From Lactarius indigo (taxonomy: Eukaryota; Basidiomycota; Agaricomycetes; Russulales; Russulaceae), in contig JAFKAC010000015.1 of assembly GCA_025766275.1 (NCBI GenBank), positions 1,178,001-1,242,000 on the forward strand: DNA of 64,000 nt. Reading direction: 5' to 3'. Positions 1 to 8,879 of this stretch are shown piece after piece (positions within the stretch are counted from its first letter, which is position 1; every line of letters begins with the position of its first letter). The notes beneath the pieces are model-generated. The model did no database searches. It was not told the origin of the DNA and saw only the letters and a list, made by a program, of their open reading frames with translations. A program made the translations under genes and the position numbers.

Positions 1-293
1 AGGTAGTGGATTGAAGAAGACCAAGATGGGGACTCTTGGTCTTCTGGAGTGACTACTTATACAGATACACATGGGCTTTAAAGCGCCGCTAGAACAATAA
101 GAGACCAATAGCGTAACTAGCTCAAACCCTAGTACAGCTATCCTAGGAATAAGTCATACATGAGTCACAATCACATGTGAACTACCATGCTGACTGATAC
201 AATGTAAGTGTCCATGACTAATACTACTGTTAGGCTGTAGTCATAACTGGCCATGAGTCATCTTTAACATGTCATAAAGTTTGTACCATAACA
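1..293 (-). repeat. 3' LTR of gypsy D (partial, cut by window edge)
   Basis: Seen: the block ends ATAACA at 293 and is followed by a pyrimidine run (CTACCCCCTTTTCAG) that on the minus strand is the polypurine tract of a gypsy element. The same layout, with similar sequence, occurs at the gypsy F LTR (39691-40206). A dyad with arms AAGACCAAGA and TCTTGGTCTT lies near positions 23-49, as in F, and probably spans the RNA start. The other LTR of D is not in the window, so the LTR's full length is unknown. Confidence 0.75.
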
Positions 294-690
294 CTACCCC
301 CTTTTCAGATGCAAGGCCCACCTCACATAAAGGCCGATAAGGGCCAATCCTTCTGCACTGTCTCAATTTGGTTAAACATGTCAGTGCATTTGAGCTGATA
401 GATGGAGTCCAACTTATCTTGTCAGACATTTTCCAACTGTACCCTGATCTCCCTAAGGTGTGACATCAGCCTGTTCTCATGGAACATGGCTGCTCTGAAA
501 TGGTGAATCTCTGCTGTGAGGGACTCATCACCCATCTTCTCCAATGCCTGGTCCATTGTATTGCCTTCTTTGACCATTACAAGGTCTTTGTGGGCGATAA
601 AAGCCTGGTTACTGGAGGGAAGGCATGGTTGAGCATAGAGAGGGCAACCGTAGACATACAGTGAGCCGTTTACAAGTCCCAACACAAATG
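294..690 (-). pseudogene. Gypsy D, end of the post-chromodomain C-terminal module
   Basis: The minus-strand reading at 422-685 contains VYGCPLYAQP, KDLVMV and DQALEKMGDESLTAEIHHFR. This lines up with gypsy F (VYGRPLYAEP, KDLVIFV, NHINDETLTAEVTRY, 40237-40806) and with gypsy B (VDEVLEDLKDDRLTAEISRTR). The module lies after the integrase chromodomain and has no known function. This copy has no zinc knuckles after the helical part, unlike B, E and G. Copia A cuts it at 690; it resumes at 15015 with the matching residues MGGSPFVLGLVNGS. Confidence 0.7.
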
Positions 691-819
691 TGTTGATAAG
701 TGACCCTTGCGCACTTAGCAGCTTGTATGGACCAGACTTGCAGCATGGACTGCTTTAGATTAGATATACAGGACTTGTAGATTAGATACTGTTTGATCTG
801 TACAATCTGGACTTATCAT

Positions 820-936
820 TGCGTCACATATGACATCACTGTACTTCTATGACATCATACATCTGGACTCTGCGTTGTATAACACCTTTGTACTTTCCTT
901 TGTTCCGTACTTAGTTATATCTTTATTATGATGTCA
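820..936 (+). promoter_or_regulatory. CRE-like site cluster in the copia A U3 region
   Basis: Seen: TGCGTCA (820-826), TGACATCA (831-838 and 850-857) and TGATGTCA (929-936), i.e. half-conserved CRE/ATF-type bZIP sites in both orientations. The TGACATCA and TGATGTCA copies are kept in the divergent LTRs S1, S3, S4 and I although the spacer sequence has drifted. Known: TGACGTCA is the bZIP CRE; with a CpG centre it decays to TGACATCA or TGATGTCA. Inference: stress-responsive bZIP control of transcription. Confidence 0.5.
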
Positions 937-1084
937 CTATGATATCATTTAGCTCTGGACTCTTCTTGTTCTCCATACCTTTGTTCTCAAAGCGTCCACT
1001 CTTTTGTCCGTTTGTAGAACAATAACTTCTTGTATTCTGTGACTAGTGTTACTAGCGTTGTACTGTTGTCACTACCTGTAGGAG

Positions 1085-1120
1085 TATAAGTAGAGTACCA
1101 TGTACGCTCCTGGTCCACAT
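1085..1120 (+). promoter_or_regulatory. TATA box and inferred RNA start of copia A
   Basis: TATAAG at 1085-1090 is followed about 30 nt later by ATCAGTTCCTCAC, the first bases of the repeated segment. The TATA box and the ATGTACGCTCCTGGTCC block after it are conserved in S1, S3, S4 and copia I. The start site itself is inferred from spacing only. Confidence 0.55.
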
Positions 1121-1144
1121 CAGTTCCTCACTGTTGTGTGCCAG

Positions 1145-1196
1145 GTATGTCTCCTCCTCTTCAATGTAACATCAGTTCCTCACTGTTGTGTGCCAG
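1145..1196 (+). other. 52-nt intron-like insert in the LTR leader
   Basis: Seen: a 26-nt segment starting ATCAGTTCC and ending TGTGCCAG occurs twice. The first copy is followed at once by GTATGT (1145) and the second ends in CAG at 1196. Removing 1145-1196 leaves one copy. GTATGT and a terminal CAG fit fungal splice sites and 52 nt fits fungal intron length. LTRs S2 and copia I carry a single copy, as expected if a spliced RNA had been copied back. It may instead be a plain tandem duplication. Confidence 0.5.
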
Positions 1197-1313
1197 ACTC
1201 CCTTTGCTTCACTTGCAAGATCCCTGTCTCACCTCTGCTTCCAGCACTCCAGCATATCTCACCACAGTCTACTTTGTCTCTGTGAGTATGCCCTCTGTGT
1301 TTGCTGTTCATCA

Positions 1314-1327
1314 GGTTATGGGCCCTG
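1314..1327 (+). other. Primer-binding site of copia A (tRNA-iMet anticodon arm)
   Basis: GGTTATGGGCCCTG directly follows the LTR. Its complement, CAGGGCCCATAACC, matches the anticodon stem-loop of eukaryotic initiator tRNA-Met (anticodon CAT in the middle). Known: Drosophila copia primes from a half-tRNA-iMet at this internal position. The same 14 nt follow the LTRs of copia C (17077), I (54745) and J (57292). Confidence 0.85.
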
Positions 1328-2092
1328 GTGCCCTAGCCACTCCACTTGGCTGGTCACTGTCTTCCTAGGAGGACACACCAGGCTAAGGTCTGTCTGGGGC
1401 CTTACCAGCCTTGCCCAAGGCAGAGAGCAGTGGGGTGCCACTTGTCTCTGCTGAGGAACCTCCTGTATCATATACTGCCCAGTAGTCCTACTTTCACCCC
1501 TACTGTTTTCCTAGCCCCTGCACTATGCGCAAGGAGACTGGGTCTGGTAGCCCTTCAATCAATATCCAGGTGTGCATGGCCCACTGGTCTGTGTATTGTG
1601 GAGCTTAGCGCCAGCTGTCTCTGGTGCTCCACACTGGGCGCAGGATCTCCTCACCATGGGAGTGTAAAACCTGGTTCAGACTCTGGGGGGTGTTCACCTT
1701 ATGGTGTTCTGCAACCAGATACCTGCCTTGTAGCGGCAATGGGAAAGGATTCAGTAAAGCCACTTATGGCGATGAGGCAACCAATAGGCCGAGGAGGCTG
1801 AGGTAGACAGCCTTGGGCTCTGAAAGCAATCCCTTCACCTTCCCCCTGACGCAAACCATTTGAGCTGTGTCCTAGACACATCCTGGCTGGCAGCTAGCTC
1901 ATGGTATGGCAAAGGGATTCCTTCAACCTGGGCCTAGCCCTTGTATCACTGGCATACTATCAGGAGGCAGGACGTGTTAAGCATTCTGGCCTTACAGAAT
2001 CACAGACAGGAGTGGTATCCCCCTCTACCTTTGTCTTGCAAACTATGAAGCACTGTCGCTGACTGCTCCTCGGCGATAGATAAATCATCCCA
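1328..2092 (+). other. Leader of copia A with a possible long intron
   Basis: About 760 nt without a convincing ORF. It is conserved in copia I (54759-55523). Near its end, CTGAC (2059-2063) and then AG (2078-2079) form a good branch point and 3' splice site just before the gag ATG at 2093. They pair with the conserved GTGAGTAT at 1282 in the LTR. The resulting 798-nt intron would remove the primer site. Splicing is inferred, not seen. Confidence 0.5.
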
Positions 2093-5000
2093 ATGTCTGG
2101 TTCTTCATCTACCCCTGCTGCTGGTGCTGGTGCTCCTCCCAGCCCCACCAGTGGCTCTGCAGGAGGCTCACTCCCTCCTCCTTCTGGATCCACACCTTCC
2201 ACACGCGTATCTGCCACGTATGGTGCAACATTCGGCATGCCCTCTGGCATCTGCCTTGAACAGTTTGATGGCACTGGTTGGAACGAATGGTCTGGGACCA
2301 TTGAGGCCATCCTCACACTGCACGAAGCTGAGGATGTGTTCACTTTGGACACACCCCCATCTGGTATCACGACCGATGAGTGGGATTCAGTCCAGTGTCA
2401 TTCCAAGGTGTACCTCTGCCTCTACCTCAAACCAGATGTCTACTTGCTTGTGGCAGATAACACTGCCTATCCTACCTTTAAGGACAAGTGGGCCAAGCTC
2501 AAGGACGTATATGGAGGTGCTTCGGGCAGCACCACCATCTTCAATCTGTGGATTCAGATAACTCAAGCCCGCCTTGACGACTCCGCACCCATGGCCTCAC
2601 AGTTGGCCAAGCTCAATGAGCTAAGGGTTGCCCTTTCCAACGCACAGATGGGTGTCTCTGACACTCAGTTCTGTCTCATTCTCCTCCATGCACTACCGCC
2701 CTCTTATGAGGTGTTGGCCTCAACCATCCTCGCCAGTGGGGCTCCCTCCACACTCAAGCACGCTGAGATCATAGTGCGCATAGTGTCGGAAGAAGCTCGC
2801 CGCTCTGGGCCCTCTGGCTCCTCCCTCAACAAGGTGGCCCCCATCAAGTCGACAGGAAAAAAGGGCAAGAAGGACCACTCCAGTCTAACTTGCCACTATT
2901 GCAACAAAAAGGGCCATATCAAGCCTGATTGCAGGAAGAGGAAGAAGGACGAGGCTGACACAAAGGAGAAAGAGAAAGCAGGCAATAAGGCCGCCAATAG
3001 CCACATACTTGTACCTACCACCGCCTCCATTAAGGAGGTCGAAGAGCCTGCCATAGACTGGGCTTCTGAATCGATTGGTGTTGCCTTGTATGCTGCCTTG
3101 CGTGTACATTGGATGATGGACAGTGGTGCTACACACCACATCACCCCACATCGGTCTGATTTCAAGGACTACACCCCAACTAAAGGCACTGTACGCCTGG
3201 GTGACAAGTCCACTATAGACCAAGTGGGTGTCGGGTCTGTTGTCTTTACTATGAGCCAGGGTATTTCTATCACCCTCAGCAATGTGCTACACCTACCACA
3301 GGTGAAGACACGCTTCCTGTTGATGTGCACCCTAGCACAAAAGGGTGCTGAGATTACCTTTGACAGTGGCTCATTTAAAATATCTGTCAACCAAAAGTGT
3401 GTGGCCAAAGGCTACCTTGAGGACAACCTATACTGGTTGGACGCAGCCAGCGTTGGCCTCAACACCCACACAAAATCAAGTGCTGCCACACTTGATATCT
3501 GGCATCAACGCATGGGACATATCTCCCCTGTGGTGCTGAAGGCGCATGGTCCCTCTGCCACTACTGGCATGGACATAGATAGCTCCACCATGGCCCACAC
3601 AGTCTGCCATGGGTGCGAGATGGGTAAATCCACTCGCCAACCCTTTTCTGTGTCCTCCAACAAAAGGACAACTTGTCAATTTGAGATTGTGCACAGTGAC
3701 CTCGCCGGTCCTATGCAAACTCAGTCCCTACAAGGCTCGACGTACACAGCCACCTTCATAGACGACCACACTAAGTTCACTGTGGTCCACTTCCTTGAGT
3801 CGAAGGATCAGTTTGCTAAGTCGCTGCAAATGTATTTGGCCTGGGGTGAAACCCAGTCTGGCCATAAACTGCGTGCTCTGCACTCTGACCGCGGTGGCGA
3901 GTACATGTCGAGTGTCACGCAGGATATTCTTAAGCAGAAAGGGATAGAGCATCACCTCACAATGCCGGGTTCACCACAGTCCAACGGGAAAGCCGAGCGG
4001 TTTAACCGCACCATTATGGATAAGGCAATGTCCATGCTTCACACAGCTGGCATGTCTAAAGGCTTCTGGGAGCATGCAGTGTGCGCAGCTGTGCACATCT
4101 ATAACCACTCTCCAGTCCGTGGACTTAAGTGGCACACTCCCTATAAGCTCTGGCACTCTGGCAAAGTGCCCAATGTCTCACATCTTTGCATCTTTGGATG
4201 CAAGGGGTACATGCACGTACCTGCTGATAAGCGTCGCAAATTGGATGCGAAGGCCATTGAGGTCACGCTTATTGGGTTTGAGCCCAAATCTAAGGGCTAT
4301 AAGCTCTGGGACTGCTCAACCTGCTCCGTTCGAGTGTCCAGGGATGTGACATTCGACGAGAGTAGCTTCCCGTCCCTTCAGGGTGTTGAGACACACCCCA
4401 CACCTTCACCACCAGTTGTGCCTAGCACAACAGTGACTGCCGTGCCTCACCCGCCGGCGTTACCACCAATGCGAGCTCCCTCCCCTGCACACTCCAGTAG
4501 TAGTGAGGAGGAGGATGTAGAAAACCTTTTAGACCCCCCACAAGTCCAACCATGCCCTACCACACCACCACCTGCTCTGCCAGCTCTGCCCACAACACCT
4601 AAACGTGAGCAGACCACTCCCACTTCACCCCCGCCATGTCCTAGTGCAACGCGCATTATGCGCAATGTCCCTCCACCCTCACCAGAAATGCCTGGGGGAT
4701 TTGAGGAGTGTGCACAGCGTAGTCAGCTGTTGCGTGAAATGGACAATACACCAAGGCGCACTGCTCGTGTCCCTGTGCCCAATCTGCGTTACTTCAATGC
4801 GGACAATGCAGCATGGCATGGCAGACGTCTGGGGTATGCAGAGTTACTGGCTGCTGCCTTTGTGAGCCGAGACCCTGCAACTTTTGCAGAGGCCATGTGG
4901 TCTGCAGCTGCAGATGAGTGGACTAAGGCGTGTCAGTATGAAATGGATGCCCTAGCTAAAAATGGGACTTGGGAGTTAGTGGATCTCCCGCCTAATCGCA

Positions 5001-6400
5001 AGGCAGTAAAATCCAAATGGGTCTTTAAGCTCAAAGCGGATGGCCGCTACAGAGCTCGCTTGGTGGCTAAGGGATTCACGCAGATCCCTGGCATAGATTT
5101 TGATGAAACCTTCTCTCCCATCGCACAATTTGAGTCACTACGTTTACTTCTGGTGTTGGCCATGCTGGAGGACTGGCACATCCATCAGATGGATGTTAAG
5201 TCTGCTTTTCTCAATGGCGTGCTTGACGAGGAGATTTACATGGAGCAGCCACAATGTTTCACTGTCACTGGCTCTGAGACGAAGGTGTGTCGCCTAGTTA
5301 AGGCGATCTATGGTCTCAAACAGGCCTCCCGTGCATGGAACTTGCAATTCCATGGAGTGCTCACTGCACTCGGCTTTAAGCGGACGTTTTCTGATGCTGG
5401 CATATATGTGATGCCTCAATGGGAGGGGTATGATCCACTCTTCGTTATTGTCTACGTTGACGACATCACTATACTGGGTCCCTCGCTGAGTGGTATCAAG
5501 CATTTGAAGTCAGATTTGTCTGAACGCTATGAGATGACAGATCTCAGGGATAGAGTCCTATCTTGGTATGCGTATTGTGCGCGACCACTCCCTTAGACAC
5601 ATTGAAATAGATCAGTCTGGCTACATCAAGGATGTCCTTGAACGCTTTGGCATGTCTGATGCCACACCACACAACACACCCTTGCCCGCTGGTGCTGACG
5701 AGCACCTGGTTAAATATACGTCGCAGGCAACTGCCTCAGATATTTCCCACTACCAGTCTCTAATTGGGAGTCTGCTTTATGTGCAGATTGGCACTAGGCC
5801 AGATATCTCCTTCACTGTGTCACGTTTGGCACAGTACGCAGCGAATCCTTCACCACAACATCTGCAACTGGCGCAGTATGTCCTGTCCTACCTAGTGGGA
5901 ACTATGGATATGCATATTGTCTATGATGGCGCCAATGGCGATGGCCTTCATGGCTACACTGATTCCAGTCTGGCTGATCAGACTGATGACCGCCACTCCA
6001 CTTCCGGTTATGTATTCCTACTAGCCAATGGTGCAATAAGCTGGTCTTCGTGCAAGCAAAAGACTGTGGCCCAAAACACTACTGAGGCAGAGTACATGGC
6101 CATGACTGACGCGGCTAACCAGGCTGCGTGGTATCAGAGCTTCCTCACGGAACTCAGGTATGAGGTCGATGACCCCATCCCACTTCATGGTGACAATAAG
6201 GGTGCCATTGACTTGGCTTTGAACCCTGTCACTGGGAGACGGTCTAAGCACATTGCCATATGGCATCATGTCATTAGGGAGTACATCGAAAAGGGGACCA
6301 TCACCCTCATTAGAACTCCTACTGTAGATATGGTTGCGGACGGCTTTACAAAGTCACTACTGCATGTCCTGCTGCAGAAGCACAATGATGACATGGGACT
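2093..6400 (+). pseudogene. Copia A Gag-Pol polyprotein (one 2-nt deletion; tail displaced by gypsy B)
   Basis: Domains in order: a low-complexity Ser/Pro N-terminus (to about residue 50); a copia-type gag helical domain (about 50-240); zinc knuckle CHYCNKKGHIKPDC (about 266-279); aspartic protease MDSGATHHIT (about 342); a pre-integrase HHCC with HQRMGH and CHGCEMGK; an integrase core with HSDLAGP, FIDDHTKF, HSDRGGEY and the downstream Glu in GKAERFNR; a Pro-rich linker; RT with YVDD near 5456; RNase H. The frame 2093-5596 is followed by 5568-6500. The only lesion is an apparent loss of two bases in the AT run near 5549-5553. The true end is 14355-14367 (stop TAG), beyond gypsy B; the bases 6401-6500 read from B are not part of it. 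Start ATG chosen because copia I starts at the same residue. Confidence 0.93.
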
Positions 6401-6979
6401 TGTTATGATCCGACGCTTCGGACCTCAGTCACAGTATGTTTCCACCCTGCCTTTCCCCTTCTGTACTATACCTTGTTACCAAAGGAGCTACTGTTACTAG
6501 TGGCGCTGTTTTCCTTGATCCGAACTTCTGCTGCTCCGTTTAGTCTCTTTGATATTGTGTGGACTTGTGTTCATGTTGTTTGGAACCCTGTCCTATATAA
6601 ACCTGTACTATAGACCGTAGGAAGCCAGACTTGGCTTCGTTTGCAATCTAGCAACCTTGCCTCCGTACTTTGGTGTGACCTCACCTTAACCCTCTCTTCT
6701 TGTGCATCCCCTACCTCAGTCCCTAACCAGGACACTTCGAAGTCTTTGCAGTTGAACTATATCAACGCGTCACACCTGTTATACTCTGTGCACTAGCAAG
6801 ATCAAGTGTAGAGAAGTGTTAGACACTTCGGACGAGGAGTCCTACATTACAGAGTAGTGCTGCACCTTGTGCTACGCTTTTATCACTCGTATTTCATAGC
6901 AATAAGACAACAGAGGTCTTCGCTTGATACTTGTGTGATTCAGAACCTTTAGAATCCACGCCCCTGCTAGGGCGTAACA
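6401..6979 (+). repeat. 5' LTR of gypsy B
   Basis: 579 bp, near-identical to 13771-14349. It contains TATATAA (6594-6600) and an inferred RNA start at 6627. The terminal inverted repeat is TGTTA/TAACA. Confidence 0.96.
6594..6637 (+). promoter_or_regulatory. Gypsy B TATA box, start-site dyad and self-priming R sequence
   Basis: TATATAA at 6594 is followed 33 nt later by AGACTTGGCTT (6627-6637). This is the exact 11-nt complement of the sequence just after the LTR (6981-6991). The bases before it form a dyad around the start (GAAGCCA gac TTGGCTTC). Known: Tf1 of fission yeast folds the first 11 nt of its RNA back onto its primer site. The start position is inferred from the TATA distance. Confidence 0.65.
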
Positions 6980-6980
6980 T

Positions 6981-6991
6981 AAGCCAAGTCT
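6981..6991 (+). other. Self-primer binding site of gypsy B
   Basis: AAGCCAAGTCT lies one base after the LTR and is perfectly complementary to the predicted RNA 5' end at 6627-6637. I could not place it on a tRNA 3' end. See the covarying pairs in gypsy E and F. Confidence 0.65.
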
Positions 6992-7187
6992 ACAACTCCC
7001 AACACACCCAAGACACTACTGCCACACAGCAGAGTGGGTGACGATCCAAGAGGACGCATCAGCCAACAACCAGACACTCCACAGAACCCAGAAACGACGG
7101 CATAGCCGGGCGACGGATCCTCCTTGACACAAGAGGCCGCTTCAGCCATCCCCTTACACAAATCAGCACCCAAGACAGACCACAATC

Positions 7188-8879
7188 GTGGCTAGCATCA
7201 GTGTCACCTTTGAATCAGATAACGATTGGACCCCAGTCACAACCAGAACACAAGACGACCTCCCACACCACGTTAAAAGCAGTCAACTAGGAAAAGGAGC
7301 TCGCTGGGCCACAACATCAGGCAGACCACCTTGCTACAAGTGCCTCATCAAAGGCGAACTCAGACCAGTGGAATTCATCAACAACAACTGGTACATCCTC
7401 CGATACTTTCAGAATACATACCACACCAGAGCCATAAACATCACACCACACAGATTTGCTGAAGGACTAGGTTGGTGGAACAAAGAAGACGAACAGAACC
7501 CAGAAACACCCACACAACAATCATCCTCAGTACCAAGAAACACTAGGGGAACATACGGACTACAACAAGACTCATCAGAAGAAGAACCCAGCTCAGACGA
7601 AGCGGAATCACACTCAGAACTATCCCACTCCTCAGAACACCACCTAGACATCACAGTACCCACACAAGCTTTGTCACAAGCCAGCCCCACTATCCCTATC
7701 TGGATAGAACCATCCCCAGCGGAAGAAGGATTCCCAGCCCCACTACCACCAATCAGATTGCCCTCCCCAGTCGAACCACCCCAGATCCCCATCACACCAC
7801 AGCCAACACTTATCATGTCAGCCATAAATGCCACAGGCACTGGCACAGGTACCGGCTCAAGCACCGGAACAGGAGGAACACCAACAACGAGCTCGGGAGG
7901 ACTCAAAGGAGCACCCCCTACTCCATTCACCGGAGATAGAACAGAGAGTGGTCAGTTCAAAAGAGAACTACTACGATACATCAAGTTAAATAGCGAGAAT
8001 GAACTCATCAAAGAACCTTATGCACGAGTACTATTCGCCCTTACAATGTTCAAAGGACCCGGTGTACAGCTGTGGGTCAACCAAACCGAAGATGACATGG
8101 AAGCGGCACTAGCAGACCCCACCAAAGCCCTCACCAAAAACAGCAAAGATCTTTGGGACGGTTTTCTCGACACCTTCGACAGAGACTGGACCGACACTCT
8201 AAACAAAGAAAGAGCCTATCAGAAGCTCATCAGTTTAACGATGCAGGGCGGAGCATTGGACAGTTATATCCTCGACTTCGAACACCTTGCAGGAATAGCA
8301 GGATGGGCAAGAGATGCCCCTGGAACGGTGGAATTCTTCAAAAGAGGACTACCCACAGGACTGTATCGTGCTTGCCTTATGCGAACCACCATCCCAAACA
8401 CCATGGACGAGTGGCAAACCGCTGCCAGAGCAGAACACCAACGCTGGAAGCTACTAAAAGCCAGACCAGGGAATAGAAACCCAGGGCCAACCCAGAATGT
8501 CCACCAAGGACGACCAAAGCGAGACCCAAATGTGATGGATGTAGATGCCACCACCTCCACCCCCTTTAAGAAGCTTACTGAAGAAGAAAAGAAAGCCCTC
8601 ATGAAAGAAGGACGCTGCTTCAAATGCAGACAGCAAGGACACATGGCTAGGAACTGTCAACGACAAAACACCACCAACCAAACCAAAGCCAGAGCCACAG
8701 ACACCCAAGAAGCGGACACTGCACCCCCATACACCCCAGAAGCAAGCACCTCATCAGTGGCTGCTACCACAACCGAAGATAAAGTCCGACAAGCCCATGC
8801 ACTCGTCCAAGGCATGACTGAGGATGAAAAGAGACGCTACTATGCCTTAGATCAGGATTTTTGCGATGCCGACCTGTGA
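7188..8879 (+). CDS. gag: Gypsy B Gag (563 aa)
   Basis: Structural capsid and nucleocapsid protein. Residues about 45-105 form a small N-terminal module (CYKC, then RPVEFINNNWY) also found at the Gag start of F and E. Residues 110-240 are acidic and Ser/Pro-rich, with a Thr/Gly run near 215-235. The retrotransposon gag domain follows at about 243-430 (FTGDRTESGQFKREL, LWDGFLDTF, FFKRGLPTGLY). The zinc knuckle CFKCRQQGHMARNC lies at about 476-490. The ORF is intact and ends TGA at 8877. Pol begins in the -1 frame and overlaps the end by about 50 nt. The ATG at 7188 is the first in frame after the leader. Confidence 0.93.
   Translation: MASISVTFESDNDWTPVTTRTQDDLPHHVKSSQLGKGARWATTSGRPPCYKCLIKGELRPVEFINNNWYILRYFQNTYHTRAINITPHRFAEGLGWWNKEDEQNPETPTQQSSSVPRNTRGTYGLQQDSSEEEPSSDEAESHSELSHSSEHHLDITVPTQALSQASPTIPIWIEPSPAEEGFPAPLPPIRLPSPVEPPQIPITPQPTLIMSAINATGTGTGTGSSTGTGGTPTTSSGGLKGAPPTPFTGDRTESGQFKRELLRYIKLNSENELIKEPYARVLFALTMFKGPGVQLWVNQTEDDMEAALADPTKALTKNSKDLWDGFLDTFDRDWTDTLNKERAYQKLISLTMQGGALDSYILDFEHLAGIAGWARDAPGTVEFFKRGLPTGLYRACLMRTTIPNTMDEWQTAARAEHQRWKLLKARPGNRNPGPTQNVHQGRPKRDPNVMDVDATTSTPFKKLTEEEKKALMKEGRCFKCRQQGHMARNCQRQNTTNQTKARATDTQEADTAPPYTPEASTSSVAATTTEDKVRQAHALVQGMTEDEKRRYYALDQDFCDADL

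Larger units (their letters stand above)
691..1313 (+). repeat. 5' LTR of copia A
   Basis: 623 bp, same length as the partner at 14387. It has a TATA box (TATAAG, 1085-1090), CRE-like motifs upstream, a 26-nt duplication flanking a GTATGT sequence (see 1145-1196), and a conserved GTGAGTAT 5' splice-like site at 1282. The same LTR family recurs as S1 to S4, as copia I and at 63860, so it is the most successful family in the window. Confidence 0.95.

Noticed and set aside
1100..1285. Small ORF starting MYAPGPHQFL, repeated in several places
   Set aside because: It lies in the copia LTR leader and recurs only because the LTR does. It changes frame between copies and the insert lengths 52, 54 and 55 nt break it.
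6401..6500. Extension of the copia A pol frame into VMIRRFGPQ...
   Set aside because: This is chance reading into the gypsy B LTR; the real end of the frame is at 14365-14367.
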